Notes under the pieces: model-generated
Told to the model about the DNA's origin: nothing
The model's database searches: none
What the model saw: the letters and a program-made list of their open reading frames with translations, nothing else
Made by a program: the position numbers and the translations under genes
Source of the DNA: Methanolobus sp. UBA474
GTDB lineage: Archaea; Halobacteriota; Methanosarcinia; Methanosarcinales; Methanosarcinaceae
Reading direction: 5' to 3'
NCBI GenBank assembly: GCA_002501695.1
Contig: DANZ01000144.1
Span: 1 to 6,353, forward strand
DNA: 6,353 bases
Shown here: positions 1 to 6,353 of the stretch, one piece after another
Layout of the letters: each line of letters opens with the position of its first letter
How positions within the stretch are numbered: position 1 is the first letter of the stretch

Positions 1-1682
1 AGAACGGGGACAAGCTTGCTATCATATGGGAAGGGGAAGACGGAAGTATAAGGAAATATACGTACAGGGAACTGCTTGAGGAAACTTCCCGCTTTGCAAA
101 TGCCCTCAAAGAACTGGGTGTGAAGAAAGGAGATATTGTTACCATTTACCTGCCGATGATACCTGAGATCGTCATATCGATGCTTGCCTGTGCCAGGATA
201 GGTGCTCCGCATAGCGTGGTCTTTGCAGCTTTCACCGGAGAATCACTGTGTACACGTATTGCAGATGCCCAAAGCGATCTTGTCATCACCTGCGACGGCT
301 ACTATCGCAGAGGGAAAATAGTCGAGCAGAAGAAAAAGATTGACGGAGGGGTGGCAGCCTGCAGCAGGGTACAAAAGATAGTTGTGGTCAGAAATCTGGG
401 GAACGAGACCCGGATGGAAGAGGGAAGGGATATCTGGTGGCATGAGCTCCTGGAAGCTGCTGAGCCTGCATGTGCGCCGGAGATTATGGATTCCGAAGAC
501 ATGCTATTTCTTATGTATACGAGCGGAACCACCGGGAAACCAAAAGGCGTCGTACACACCACAGGCGGGTATATGGTGGGAACACACATAACCTCAAAAT
601 GGATCTTCGACCTCAAGGACGATGACATATACTGGTGTACAGCAGACTGCGGCTGGATAACCGGACACTCCTATATTGTTTACGGACCCCTGTCCAATGG
701 TGCAACCATTGTGATATACGAAGGTGCTCCGGATTATCCGGAAAAGGACCGGTTCTGGGAGATCGTTGAGAAGCACAAGGCGACCATACTATACACCGCG
801 CCAACTGCTATCAGGTCTTTTATGAAATGGGGAAATGAATGGCCTGCCAGACATGATCTTTCCACACTCAGACTGCTGGGATCTGTCGGAGAGCCGATCA
901 ATCCGGGTGCATGGCTCTGGTATCATGAGAACATCGGAAAAGGCAGGTGCCCGATTGTGGATACATGGTGGCAGACCGAAACCGGGATGGTGCTTATATC
1001 ACCCCTTCCGGGAATCATAACCACCAGGCCCGGAAGCGCAACTTTACCTTTCCCGGGGATAAAAGCAGCGGTACTGGACGACAAGGGCAATGAAATGCCT
1101 CCTGGAAAAGATGGGCTGCTGGCGATCAAAAGGCCCTGGCCAAGCATGATACGAGCAGTTTACAAAAACGAGGAGAGATTTATAGAGACATATTGGTCAA
1201 AATGGGACGGGAAAACTTACTTCGCAGGTGACGGGGCAAAAATGGAGAAAGATGGATACTTCCGGATAAGCGGACGTATCGACGATGTAATAAAGATATC
1301 CGGCCATCGTATCGGTACTGCCGAAGTTGAGAGCATACTGGTGTCGCATCCCGCAGTTGCGGAAGCGGGAGTTGTCGGCAAGTCCGATCCGATAAAAGGA
1401 GAGACCATTTACTGCTATGTTGTATTGAAAGCAGGAATATCGGGAAACGGAGGTCTGGAAAAGGAACTCATCGGTCATGTTGGAGCCAATATAGGCCCCT
1501 TTGCACGTCCGAAAAGGGTCATTTTCTCCGAAGAACTTCCAAAAACGCGCAGCGGCAAGATAATGCGCAGGGTATTGAAAGCCATAGCCAACGGCAAGGA
1601 TACGGGTGATGTTTCCACCCTGCAGGACCCGGAAGTGGTAGATGTGCTCAAGAAGAGAACAGGAGAAGCCGGATACCTTTAA
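1..1682 (+). CDS. acs: Acetyl-CoA synthetase, AMP-forming (5' end outside window)
   Basis: Activates acetate with ATP to acetyl-AMP plus PPi, then transfers the acetyl group to CoA; a cytoplasmic enzyme of the ANL adenylating superfamily. The frame is open from base 3 to the TAA at 1680-1682, giving 559 visible residues. Against the ~650-residue family about 90 N-terminal residues are missing, so the GTG at 120 is internal and not a start. In visible numbering: the P-loop TSGTTGKPKG at 173-182; acetate-pocket residues Ile219, Thr220, Val295 and Trp323 (in DTWWQTETG), the Ile/Thr/Val/Trp set known from archaeal Acs; catalytic AGDGA Asp410, SGR Arg425 and GHR Arg436; and the C-terminal PKTRSGK motif with Lys519, the lysine that is acetylated to switch off bacterial Acs. 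The Trp supports acetate over longer acyl substrates. It converges on the DRTGG gene, with 48 bp between stops. All core motifs are intact. The call is very secure; the specific acetate preference is inferred from the pocket. Confidence 0.96.
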   Translation, partial: NGDKLAIIWEGEDGSIRKYTYRELLEETSRFANALKELGVKKGDIVTIYLPMIPEIVISMLACARIGAPHSVVFAAFTGESLCTRIADAQSDLVITCDGYYRRGKIVEQKKKIDGGVAACSRVQKIVVVRNLGNETRMEEGRDIWWHELLEAAEPACAPEIMDSEDMLFLMYTSGTTGKPKGVVHTTGGYMVGTHITSKWIFDLKDDDIYWCTADCGWITGHSYIVYGPLSNGATIVIYEGAPDYPEKDRFWEIVEKHKATILYTAPTAIRSFMKWGNEWPARHDLSTLRLLGSVGEPINPGAWLWYHENIGKGRCPIVDTWWQTETGMVLISPLPGIITTRPGSATLPFPGIKAAVLDDKGNEMPPGKDGLLAIKRPWPSMIRAVYKNEERFIETYWSKWDGKTYFAGDGAKMEKDGYFRISGRIDDVIKISGHRIGTAEVESILVSHPAVAEAGVVGKSDPIKGETIYCYVVLKAGISGNGGLEKELIGHVGANIGPFARPKRVIFSEELPKTRSGKIMRRVLKAIANGKDTGDVSTLQDPEVVDVLKKRTGEAGYL

Positions 1683-1691
1683 GGTATCCGG
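1669..1691. terminator. Perfect inverted repeat over the acs stop codon; possible 3'-end hairpin
   Basis: CCGGATACCTT (1669-1679) and AAGGTATCCGG (1681-1691) are exact reverse complements around one central T. The RNA from either strand could fold into a stem of about 9-10 bp with a tiny loop. The acs TAA (1680-1682) lies in the loop and right arm, so the arm length is partly coding sequence. It lies in the gap between two convergent genes, where a shared bidirectional 3'-end structure would make sense. No T-run follows on either strand, which archaeal termination normally uses, so it may be an mRNA stabiliser or processing signal rather than a true terminator. Confidence 0.5.
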
Positions 1692-1730
1692 GCTATAATA
1701 TGCTGAAAAGGCATTGAGTTCAACATATGG

Positions 1731-2804
1731 TTAGAACTCCAGACCAATGCTTTCGGCGATCGATCTCAGGTCGACGTTCTTCTCCAGAAGGTCAACGATC
1801 CTGTCAAGTTTTACCTGCTGCTTTATGTGAGCATGGCCGATCAGCTCTTCCATCCGTTCTATAGTGGTCATTGTATCGCCACGCACAAGGATAACAGGGA
1901 TATCCGCTTCTTCGGCACTTGCAAGTACAGCTCCGCTTGGCAACATATTCCCGGTCAGCACCAGACATTTTACCTTTGACTCGATAGCGGCCATCTGTAT
2001 GTCGGCCCTGTCACCACCTGTTATCACTGCACTGTTCGGTATCCTCCTGAAGTACTTGATAGCAGAGCCCGCTTCCATAGCACCCACAAGATAATTGTCA
2101 ACGAACTCTTCAAGCTTGTCGGCACCTACAAGAACTTCCGCACGCAGGCCTTCAACGATCTCAGAGATGGGGACCGAACGGAGAGTTTCATCCAGAGGGA
2201 GCATCCCGAATACACGGATACCTTTCTTTTCCAGAAAAGGGATCACTAGCTCGGTTACTCTTCCCATCATATCTGATGGCACCTCATTGAGGATGATACC
2301 CGCAAGTATGTTCTGGTCCTGGATGATACGAAGGTCGCACAATATGCGGTCAACGGCATAGATGGAGTCGAAGCGAGTTATAAGAAGCATCTTGGTGCCA
2401 AGCTTTGAAGCTATCTCGGGGTCTGAGAGATTGTACATCGCTCCCCCTCCGATACCTCCCGTGCCTTCGATCAAAATGAAATCCTTGCCCTCCGATATCC
2501 TGGAGTAGGCTTCCAGAAGCCTTTCATCCAGATCCTTCTTGACGCCCTTCAATGCGTCGTCTATCAGACTGTCGGTCAGATGGATCGGAGTAATGAGTTT
2601 AGTGGGATCATCAAGCCCGAGCATCTCCTTGATACCTTCCGCGTCCTCATCTGTGAGTGAACCATTCACGTCTATCAGGAGATTTCCAACCGGTTTCATG
2701 TACCCGATCTTATAACCCTTGTCCCGGAATATCTTACCAAGCCCCATGCATATGGAGCTTTTACCTGAATATTTCTCTGAAGAACTAACCAATATCGATG
2801 CCAT
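1731..2804 (-). CDS. Phosphotransacetylase-like protein: BioD-like ATPase domain plus DRTGG domain, no Pta catalytic domain
   Basis: A 357-residue protein matching the N-terminal, non-catalytic half of long phosphotransacetylases (COG0857 type). Residues 1 to about 210 are a dethiobiotin-synthetase-like P-loop fold: a variant nucleotide loop SSEKYSGKSS (8-17) in which the usual first Gly is Ser, KPVG at 37-40, and EGTGG at 113-117, which corresponds to the BioD EGxGG motif. Residues ~215-320 are a DRTGG domain, with ITGGDRADIQ at 261-270 and a TGN.LPS stretch near 284-290. A C-terminal helical piece (~325-357) follows. The PTA_PTB acyltransferase domain is absent, so the protein is not itself a phosphotransacetylase. 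The ATG at 2804 is preceded by AAGGGAG with a 7-nt spacer, which fixes the start. It lies 59 bp downstream of acd on the same strand with no visible terminator between, so it is probably cotranscribed. The known role of these domains in Pta is allosteric; a regulatory or nucleotide/CoA-sensing role towards Acd is inference. There is no sign of frame damage. Confidence 0.85.
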   Translation of the reverse strand: MASILVSSSEKYSGKSSICMGLGKIFRDKGYKIGYMKPVGNLLIDVNGSLTDEDAEGIKEMLGLDDPTKLITPIHLTDSLIDDALKGVKKDLDERLLEAYSRISEGKDFILIEGTGGIGGGAMYNLSDPEIASKLGTKMLLITRFDSIYAVDRILCDLRIIQDQNILAGIILNEVPSDMMGRVTELVIPFLEKKGIRVFGMLPLDETLRSVPISEIVEGLRAEVLVGADKLEEFVDNYLVGAMEAGSAIKYFRRIPNSAVITGGDRADIQMAAIESKVKCLVLTGNMLPSGAVLASAEEADIPVILVRGDTMTTIERMEELIGHAHIKQQVKLDRIVDLLEKNVDLRSIAESIGLEF

Positions 2805-2811
2805 GATCTTG

Positions 2812-2818
2812 CTCCCTT
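2812..2818 (-). promoter_or_regulatory. Ribosome binding site of the BioD/DRTGG gene
   Basis: Minus-strand AAGGGAG stands 7 nt before the ATG at 2804. This supports that start over any internal one and shows the gene is translated from its own site, not by overlap with acd. Confidence 0.7.
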
Positions 2819-2863
2819 GAATCTGCTTTTGCTAGTATGGACACTGCCTTATGATAAAGCGTC

Positions 2864-4963
2864 TCATTTTACGTCTATAGTGAACCTTACATCCATTGCT
2901 ACGCATCCCTTCCCGTCCTGCATTACCATCAGAGGGTTTATCTCGAACTCCAGGATCTCTGGAAAATCTGTAACTAGTTGTGATATCCTCACAAGCGCAT
3001 CAACAATGGAATTGATATCTGAAGGTGCCTCTCCCCTGACACCTGCGATCAAAGGATAGGTTTTGATCGATGATATCATGTGTTTTGCTTCTTCAGCGCC
3101 TATCGGTGCCACGGCAAAAGAAACATCCTTCAAGAACTCCACATAGGTGCCGCCAAGCCCGAACATAAGCAAAGGACCAAACTGCGGGTCCCGGTTCATG
3201 CCTATGATGACCTCTTTGCCGCCGGAAAGCATTTTCTGTATCTGAATGCCTGCTATCCTTGCCTCGGGCATAAAACGATGGACATCGGACACCATAGAAT
3301 TATAAGCACGTTCCACATCATCCGCATGCTGCAGATTAAGGCGTATGCCTCCCACATCGGTCTTATGGGATATGTCGGGGGAAACTATTTTCATTACAAC
3401 GGGATAACCTATTTCCTCTGACACCCTGACAGCTTCCGGAAGTGTTTTAACGATCCTGGAATCAACCACTCTGATCCCATAGGAAGAAAGTATGCCCATG
3501 GATTCAAGGCCAAGAATGCGTTTCCTGTTTGAAATGGCATCCTTTATTAAGGAATCTGCAATCTCTTTGTCTACACTCATCTCCCCAGAAGGGACATACT
3601 TTTTCTTCCTTATCGAATAATACGTGCAGAGTGCATCCATACTGTCAACAGCCCTTTCCAGGGACTGATAATTGGGAATACCGTTCTTTTGCAGCAGATT
3701 CTCCCCTTCAGAGACACGAGTCCCCCCGGCAAGATTACATAGGATCGGTTTTTCTGATCCCTTTATCGTATCGACTATCTTTGTTACAATCTCGGTCACG
3801 TCTGTCATGGCCTGGGGAGAGACAAGAAGGATCACACCGTCAACATTCGTATCCACAAGCACTATTTCCAGAGCGCGGGCATATACATCTGCACTGGCAT
3901 CGCCAAGCACATCCACGGGATTGTATAGATTCGCAGCAGGAGGCAGGATCTTCCTTAACTCATTGATAGTTGACTCCCCGAATGAAGTAATGGTCAGCCC
4001 TGCACTGGAACATGCATCTGCTGTGAGTATGCCAAGACCACCTGCGTTGGTGACTATGGCAATGTTCCTTCCCTTGGGAAGAGGATACGAAGAAAAAGCT
4101 CTGGACATATCAAGCATCTCTAAAAGGGAATCGGCACGTATGACTCCGCTTTGCCTGAAAGCCGCATTGTAGGCAGCATCCGAGCCTGCAAGGGTTCCTG
4201 TGTGGGATGACACTGCCCTGGAGCCCACCGAGGTCCTTCCTGATTTGACGATGATCACGGGCTTGGACTGGCTCACATGCCTTGCTATCCTGATGAAATC
4301 AGGCCCGTTCTTCACACCTTCCAGATAGGCAGCAATTACCGCAGTTGAAGCATCATTATCAAAGAACTGCAGGAAATCGTTCTCATCAAGGTCAGCCTTA
4401 TTCCCCAGGCTGACAAACTTGGAAAAACCTACATTCGTCTTCTCTGCCCAGTCCAGTGCAACTGTACATATGGCACCTGATTGCGACATCATTGCAATAT
4501 TGCCTTTCAGGGCCATGTTTGCTGCAAAGGAAGCATTCAGGCCCGAATCAGTATCAATGATGCCCAGGCAGTTTGGCCCTACCATATCGAGCCCGTACTT
4601 GTCGCACAGCGCGATGCATTCACGTTCCCGGTGCGCGCCCTCTATACCGGCTTCCTTAAAGCCGGCTGAGATCACAACTATGTTCATCACACCTGCAAGA
4701 GCGCACTGCTCGACCGCCTCAGGAACCAGCCTGGCGGGAATCACTATGACTGCCAGGTCCACATTTTTCTCTTTAGGCACATCCAGGATGGAGGGATATG
4801 CACGAAGCCCCAGTATCTCCTCATCTTTGGGGTTAATGGGTATGATATCGATATTATTGCTGGCAGCTATCAGGTTCTCAAGCACCGCCCTTCCCACTTT
4901 GCCTTTACTCTTCGAAGCCCCTATAACGGCCACAGCATTCGGATCAAACATTCTGTCAAGCAT
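2864..4963 (-). CDS. acd: Acetate--CoA ligase (ADP-forming), fused alpha and beta subunits
   Basis: Interconverts acetyl-CoA + ADP + Pi and acetate + ATP + CoA, through a phosphohistidine; cytoplasmic. Here it is 699 residues, the usual length of the single-chain form. Order (numbered from the 4963 start): CoA-binding Rossmann domain ~5-130 (VAVIGAS at 11-17, GPNCLG at 129-134); succinyl-CoA-ligase-like domains ~135-450, with SQSGA near 160, Glu215 in AAYLEG, and the active-site His254 in SSHTGTLAGSDAA, which is the phosphorylated histidine of archaeal Acd; then an ATP-grasp domain ~470-699, with SHKTDVGG (His533, matching the second histidine described in the Pyrococcus beta subunit) and a C-terminal EFEINPL. 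The frame could open 16 residues earlier at 5011, but that ATG has no RBS, while the 4963 ATG follows AGGGAA and begins the family-typical MLDRMF. The BioD/DRTGG gene follows after 59 bp. The acyl-CoA could be a branched or aryl one rather than acetyl, because close paralogues differ in substrate. Confidence 0.93.
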   Translation of the reverse strand: MLDRMFDPNAVAVIGASKSKGKVGRAVLENLIAASNNIDIIPINPKDEEILGLRAYPSILDVPKEKNVDLAVIVIPARLVPEAVEQCALAGVMNIVVISAGFKEAGIEGAHRERECIALCDKYGLDMVGPNCLGIIDTDSGLNASFAANMALKGNIAMMSQSGAICTVALDWAEKTNVGFSKFVSLGNKADLDENDFLQFFDNDASTAVIAAYLEGVKNGPDFIRIARHVSQSKPVIIVKSGRTSVGSRAVSSHTGTLAGSDAAYNAAFRQSGVIRADSLLEMLDMSRAFSSYPLPKGRNIAIVTNAGGLGILTADACSSAGLTITSFGESTINELRKILPPAANLYNPVDVLGDASADVYARALEIVLVDTNVDGVILLVSPQAMTDVTEIVTKIVDTIKGSEKPILCNLAGGTRVSEGENLLQKNGIPNYQSLERAVDSMDALCTYYSIRKKKYVPSGEMSVDKEIADSLIKDAISNRKRILGLESMGILSSYGIRVVDSRIVKTLPEAVRVSEEIGYPVVMKIVSPDISHKTDVGGIRLNLQHADDVERAYNSMVSDVHRFMPEARIAGIQIQKMLSGGKEVIIGMNRDPQFGPLLMFGLGGTYVEFLKDVSFAVAPIGAEEAKHMISSIKTYPLIAGVRGEAPSDINSIVDALVRISQLVTDFPEILEFEINPLMVMQDGKGCVAMDVRFTIDVK

Positions 4964-4967
4964 ATTG

Positions 4968-4973
4968 TTCCCT
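4968..4973 (-). promoter_or_regulatory. Ribosome binding site of acd
   Basis: Minus-strand AGGGAA lies 4 nt before the ATG at 4963 (core AGGGA, 5 nt). It decides between this start and the upstream in-frame ATG at 5011, which lacks any such site and whose extra 16 residues do not resemble the family. Confidence 0.65.
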
Positions 4974-5007
4974 GAGTCTTCCCTTCTCCATATTAAAACC
5001 CAATGAT

Positions 5008-5020
5008 ACATAAAAATATG
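5008..5020 (-). promoter_or_regulatory. Possible archaeal TATA-like element upstream of acd
   Basis: On the minus strand the AT-rich run CATATTTTTATGT sits about 45-57 nt before the acd ATG. Transcription starting ~25 nt downstream would give a leader of about 20-30 nt containing the RBS. No clear purine-rich BRE precedes it, and the same T-run could instead be a termination tract for the upstream surface-protein gene. Weak evidence. Confidence 0.3.
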
Positions 5021-5032
5021 GGAAGAGATAAC

Positions 5033-5075
5033 ATCCGGTCCTCAAAGTATACAGATGATTCTGGCCTGGCCGGAT
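5033..5075 (-). terminator. Weak imperfect stem after the surface-protein gene
   Basis: GGCCGGAT (5068-5075) can pair with ATCCGGTCC (5033-5041), with one bulged T, across a 26-nt loop. It begins at the TGA of the surface protein. The long loop and lack of an immediate T-tract make it only a candidate; a T5 run lies ~15-20 nt further along the minus strand. Confidence 0.25.
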
Positions 5076-6353
5076 CATTTCTTAAACTGCATGCTATCTT
5101 TTTCATCCCGGTTACCTGATATCTCCGGACGTGTGATGTACTTCAGACCAGCTATGCCTGCGGCTCCTGCAACGAACAGGCTGACCAGTAAAAGCGCTGC
5201 GCTCATGTAAGTATTGTAATACGGGATCTCATCTGTATCCCCTTTCGCATCTGAACCGCCCAAGATGCCGCCTTTCCCGATAATACCTGAGGATGTCACA
5301 CCTGCGACCGGGTCTTGAGCAAGATCATATGTGCCTGTGCTTACAATGGCGAACATTGAGAATCTGGACGTTTGCGCCGTATAATACACATAGGCATCAT
5401 CTTCTCCGGTCTTTTCTGTTACCAGGGGATACCAGCCATTTACATGACCGTACAGCACTATAGTCTCAGGATCTATGCTATTCGAGAGGACCCAATCCTT
5501 TTCAACCTTGAAATTGACCTTCGCATCAGTTGCCTTATACGGAGAGAATTGCGCATCACCTACCCATATATTAAAATTCTGATACACAATTCCGGGAGGT
5601 GCTTCGTTGATGAGTGTTGATGTGTTCTTCAGGATCTCGACCACGGTCTTGACCTGCCCTCCGGTAACTTCAGGAATGAAACTTATAGATATGACATTAT
5701 TCTTCTCAAGTCCGAATTCAAAAACAGCTTCCCTGCCCTTTACAAGGGACGCAAAAGAATAATCCGTGATCTCTATGTTGTCAGTTGCTTCCTTTGAGTC
5801 GCGAAATTCGTTAAGGAATGCTGTATCTTCAGCATTTATGGATGAGATATTGGATGAAACATTAGAATCGCTCTTCAGGTTACTGTCCTGACTGCCTGCA
5901 GGACTGGTATCTGAAATGTCAGATGAGATATCTGATGAGCTTTCTGTAGAGCCGGATGAACCGGAATCACTTGAAATGATGTCTTCAATATCCTTAACAT
6001 CGCTTTTACTGATAGTGCTGTTATTTTCACTGCGGCTATCTGCAGTAGCGGTGCCGGAGTCTCCTGTTGTACTGCCGGTATCCTGGACAGGATCATCTCT
6101 GTCTGTAGTATAAGGCTTACTGTGATTATCCTTACTTACTCTATCGTAGGATTTCTGATCGCTCTTTTCAGCATCAGTATCTTTGTCTTTATCCGGAATT
6201 GGCGGAGATGGGGAAAGGCTCTCTCCTGCATCGGGGTCACTCTCATCATTGCTCTTATCCCTGGTACTTTCATCTGTCTGTTTCTCCTTAATGTCCCGGG
6301 TCTCGTCAGTATCCGGACCTGATGCTTTCTGATCGGTTTCGTCATCTACGGAT
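5075..6353 (-). CDS. PGF-pre-PGF domain surface protein with C-terminal membrane anchor (N-terminus outside window)
   Basis: The frame is open from the right window edge (first full codon 6350-6352) to the TGA at 5075-5077, giving 425 visible residues. The GTG at 5644 is internal: the PGF-pre-PGF domain already begins some 45 residues before it. Residues 1 to ~190 form a low-complexity hydrophilic linker rich in Ser, Asp, Thr, Glu and Lys, with no Cys, Trp or Met. Residues ~192-336 match the PGF-pre-PGF domain, including ISISFIP, NFNIWVGD, FKVEKDWV, IDPETIVLY, EKTGEDDAYVYY and a final FSMFAI. A Gly-rich stretch, a hydrophobic helix (~383-403) and a short charged tail, ~22 residues, follow. 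Sequons (NHS, NST, NVS, NIS, NTS) fit an exported glycoprotein. The function is unknown; these proteins are extracellular and cell-envelope associated. Unusually, the terminal PGF-CTERM sorting motif is not visible, so a plain transmembrane anchor seems used instead. The next gene, acd, is 111 bp away and probably independent. Confidence 0.85.
   Translation of the reverse strand, partial: SVDDETDQKASGPDTDETRDIKEKQTDESTRDKSNDESDPDAGESLSPSPPIPDKDKDTDAEKSDQKSYDRVSKDNHSKPYTTDRDDPVQDTGSTTGDSGTATADSRSENNSTISKSDVKDIEDIISSDSGSSGSTESSSDISSDISDTSPAGSQDSNLKSDSNVSSNISSINAEDTAFLNEFRDSKEATDNIEITDYSFASLVKGREAVFEFGLEKNNVISISFIPEVTGGQVKTVVEILKNTSTLINEAPPGIVYQNFNIWVGDAQFSPYKATDAKVNFKVEKDWVLSNSIDPETIVLYGHVNGWYPLVTEKTGEDDAYVYYTAQTSRFSMFAIVSTGTYDLAQDPVAGVTSSGIIGKGGILGGSDAKGDTDEIPYYNTYMSAALLLVSLFVAGAAGIAGLKYITRPEISGNRDEKDSMQFKK
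5144..5206 (-). other. Single transmembrane helix of the surface protein
   Basis: Encodes about 21 mostly hydrophobic residues (AALLLVSLFVAGAAGIAGL core), preceded by a Tyr/Asn/Asp-rich segment and followed by a Lys/Arg-bearing tail. This suggests the domain outside and the tail inside the cell. The orientation follows from the domain's known extracellular placement and the basic residues just after the helix. Confidence 0.75.
5783..6352 (-). other. Ser/Asp-rich low-complexity linker region of the surface protein
   Basis: About 190 visible residues dominated by Ser, Asp, Thr, Glu and Lys, including short near-repeats such as SSDISSDISD (around 5908-5940) and paired Asp-X-Asp runs. A Pro-rich patch (SLSPSPPIPDKDKD) lies near 6179-6221. 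This is the composition of an extended, probably glycosylated stalk lifting an N-terminal domain away from the membrane. It continues off the window, so its full length and what it carries are unknown. Confidence 0.7.

Noticed and set aside
120..122. GTG as start of acs
   Set aside because: The frame continues to the window edge, and the residues before it (for example KYTYRELLEE and FANALKELGV) match conserved Acs sequence.
3529..4172. Overlapping plus-strand reading frames of 145 and 166 residues inside acd
   Set aside because: They overlap each other in different frames and lie opposite the well-conserved Acd core; no domain is recognisable in either.
4419..5006. Plus-strand 195-residue reading frame antisense to acd
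   Set aside because: It is a shadow of a strongly supported gene with all Acd motifs, rich in Ser/Thr/Ala as expected from reverse reading, with no recognisable domain.
5009..5011. Upstream ATG as the acd start
   Set aside because: The added 16 residues are not family-like and there is no ribosome binding site; the 4963 ATG has one.
5642..5644. GTG as start of a separate 189-residue gene
   Set aside because: The reading frame continues upstream without a stop to the window edge, and the PGF-pre-PGF domain starts about 45 residues earlier.
5690..5745. A possible frameshift in the PGF-pre-PGF gene
   Set aside because: On careful reading the frame runs GLEKNNVISIS without a break. The apparent shift came from miscounting a base at a line boundary.
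6122..6322. Plus-strand 66-residue hydrophobic reading frame that resembles a small membrane protein
   Set aside because: It is the exact complement of the Ser/Asp-rich linker. GAT and AGC codons read in reverse give ATC and GCT, so Ile, Ala, Leu and Phe appear automatically. No RBS or family likeness.

Overview
The window looks like chromosomal DNA of a methanogenic or related euryarchaeon, most likely of the Methanosarcinales or their neighbours. Three things point there: a single-chain ADP-forming acetyl-CoA synthetase, an enzyme typical of archaea; a surface protein with the PGF-pre-PGF domain, a family concentrated in methanogens of this group; and a stand-alone BioD/DRTGG protein beside the synthetase. 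Ribosome binding sites are good archaeal/bacterial GGGAG-type. I cannot fix the genus from sequence alone.

Layout, left to right. (1) A plus-strand acetyl-CoA synthetase (AMP-forming, acs) enters from the left edge without its first ~90 residues and ends at 1682. Its stop codon sits inside a perfect 11-bp inverted repeat. (2) After a 48-bp gap come three minus-strand genes, described here in their direction of transcription from the right edge. A surface protein (6353 to 5075) has its N-terminus outside the window, then a long Ser/Asp-rich linker, a PGF-pre-PGF domain, and a C-terminal membrane helix. Next, 111 bp on, is a fused alpha-beta ADP-forming acetyl-CoA synthetase (acd, 4963 to 2864). 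After a further 59 bp comes a phosphotransacetylase-like BioD/DRTGG protein without the catalytic Pta domain (2804 to 1731). Acd and the DRTGG protein are probably one transcription unit. The window is densely coding: no gap exceeds about 110 bp, and I saw no RNA genes, CRISPR arrays or mobile elements.

Function. Acs and Acd catalyse acetate/acetyl-CoA interconversion at different energetic costs. Acs spends ATP to AMP and PPi and favours acetate uptake at low concentration. Acd makes or uses ATP from ADP and Pi and can run towards acetate and ATP. The two converge tail to tail, and the DRTGG protein next to Acd is a plausible nucleotide-sensing partner or regulator; that role is inference. 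The surface protein is probably unrelated to acetate metabolism. No obviously unprecedented system is visible. The best leads are the acd-DRTGG pair and the unusual anchoring of the PGF-pre-PGF protein.
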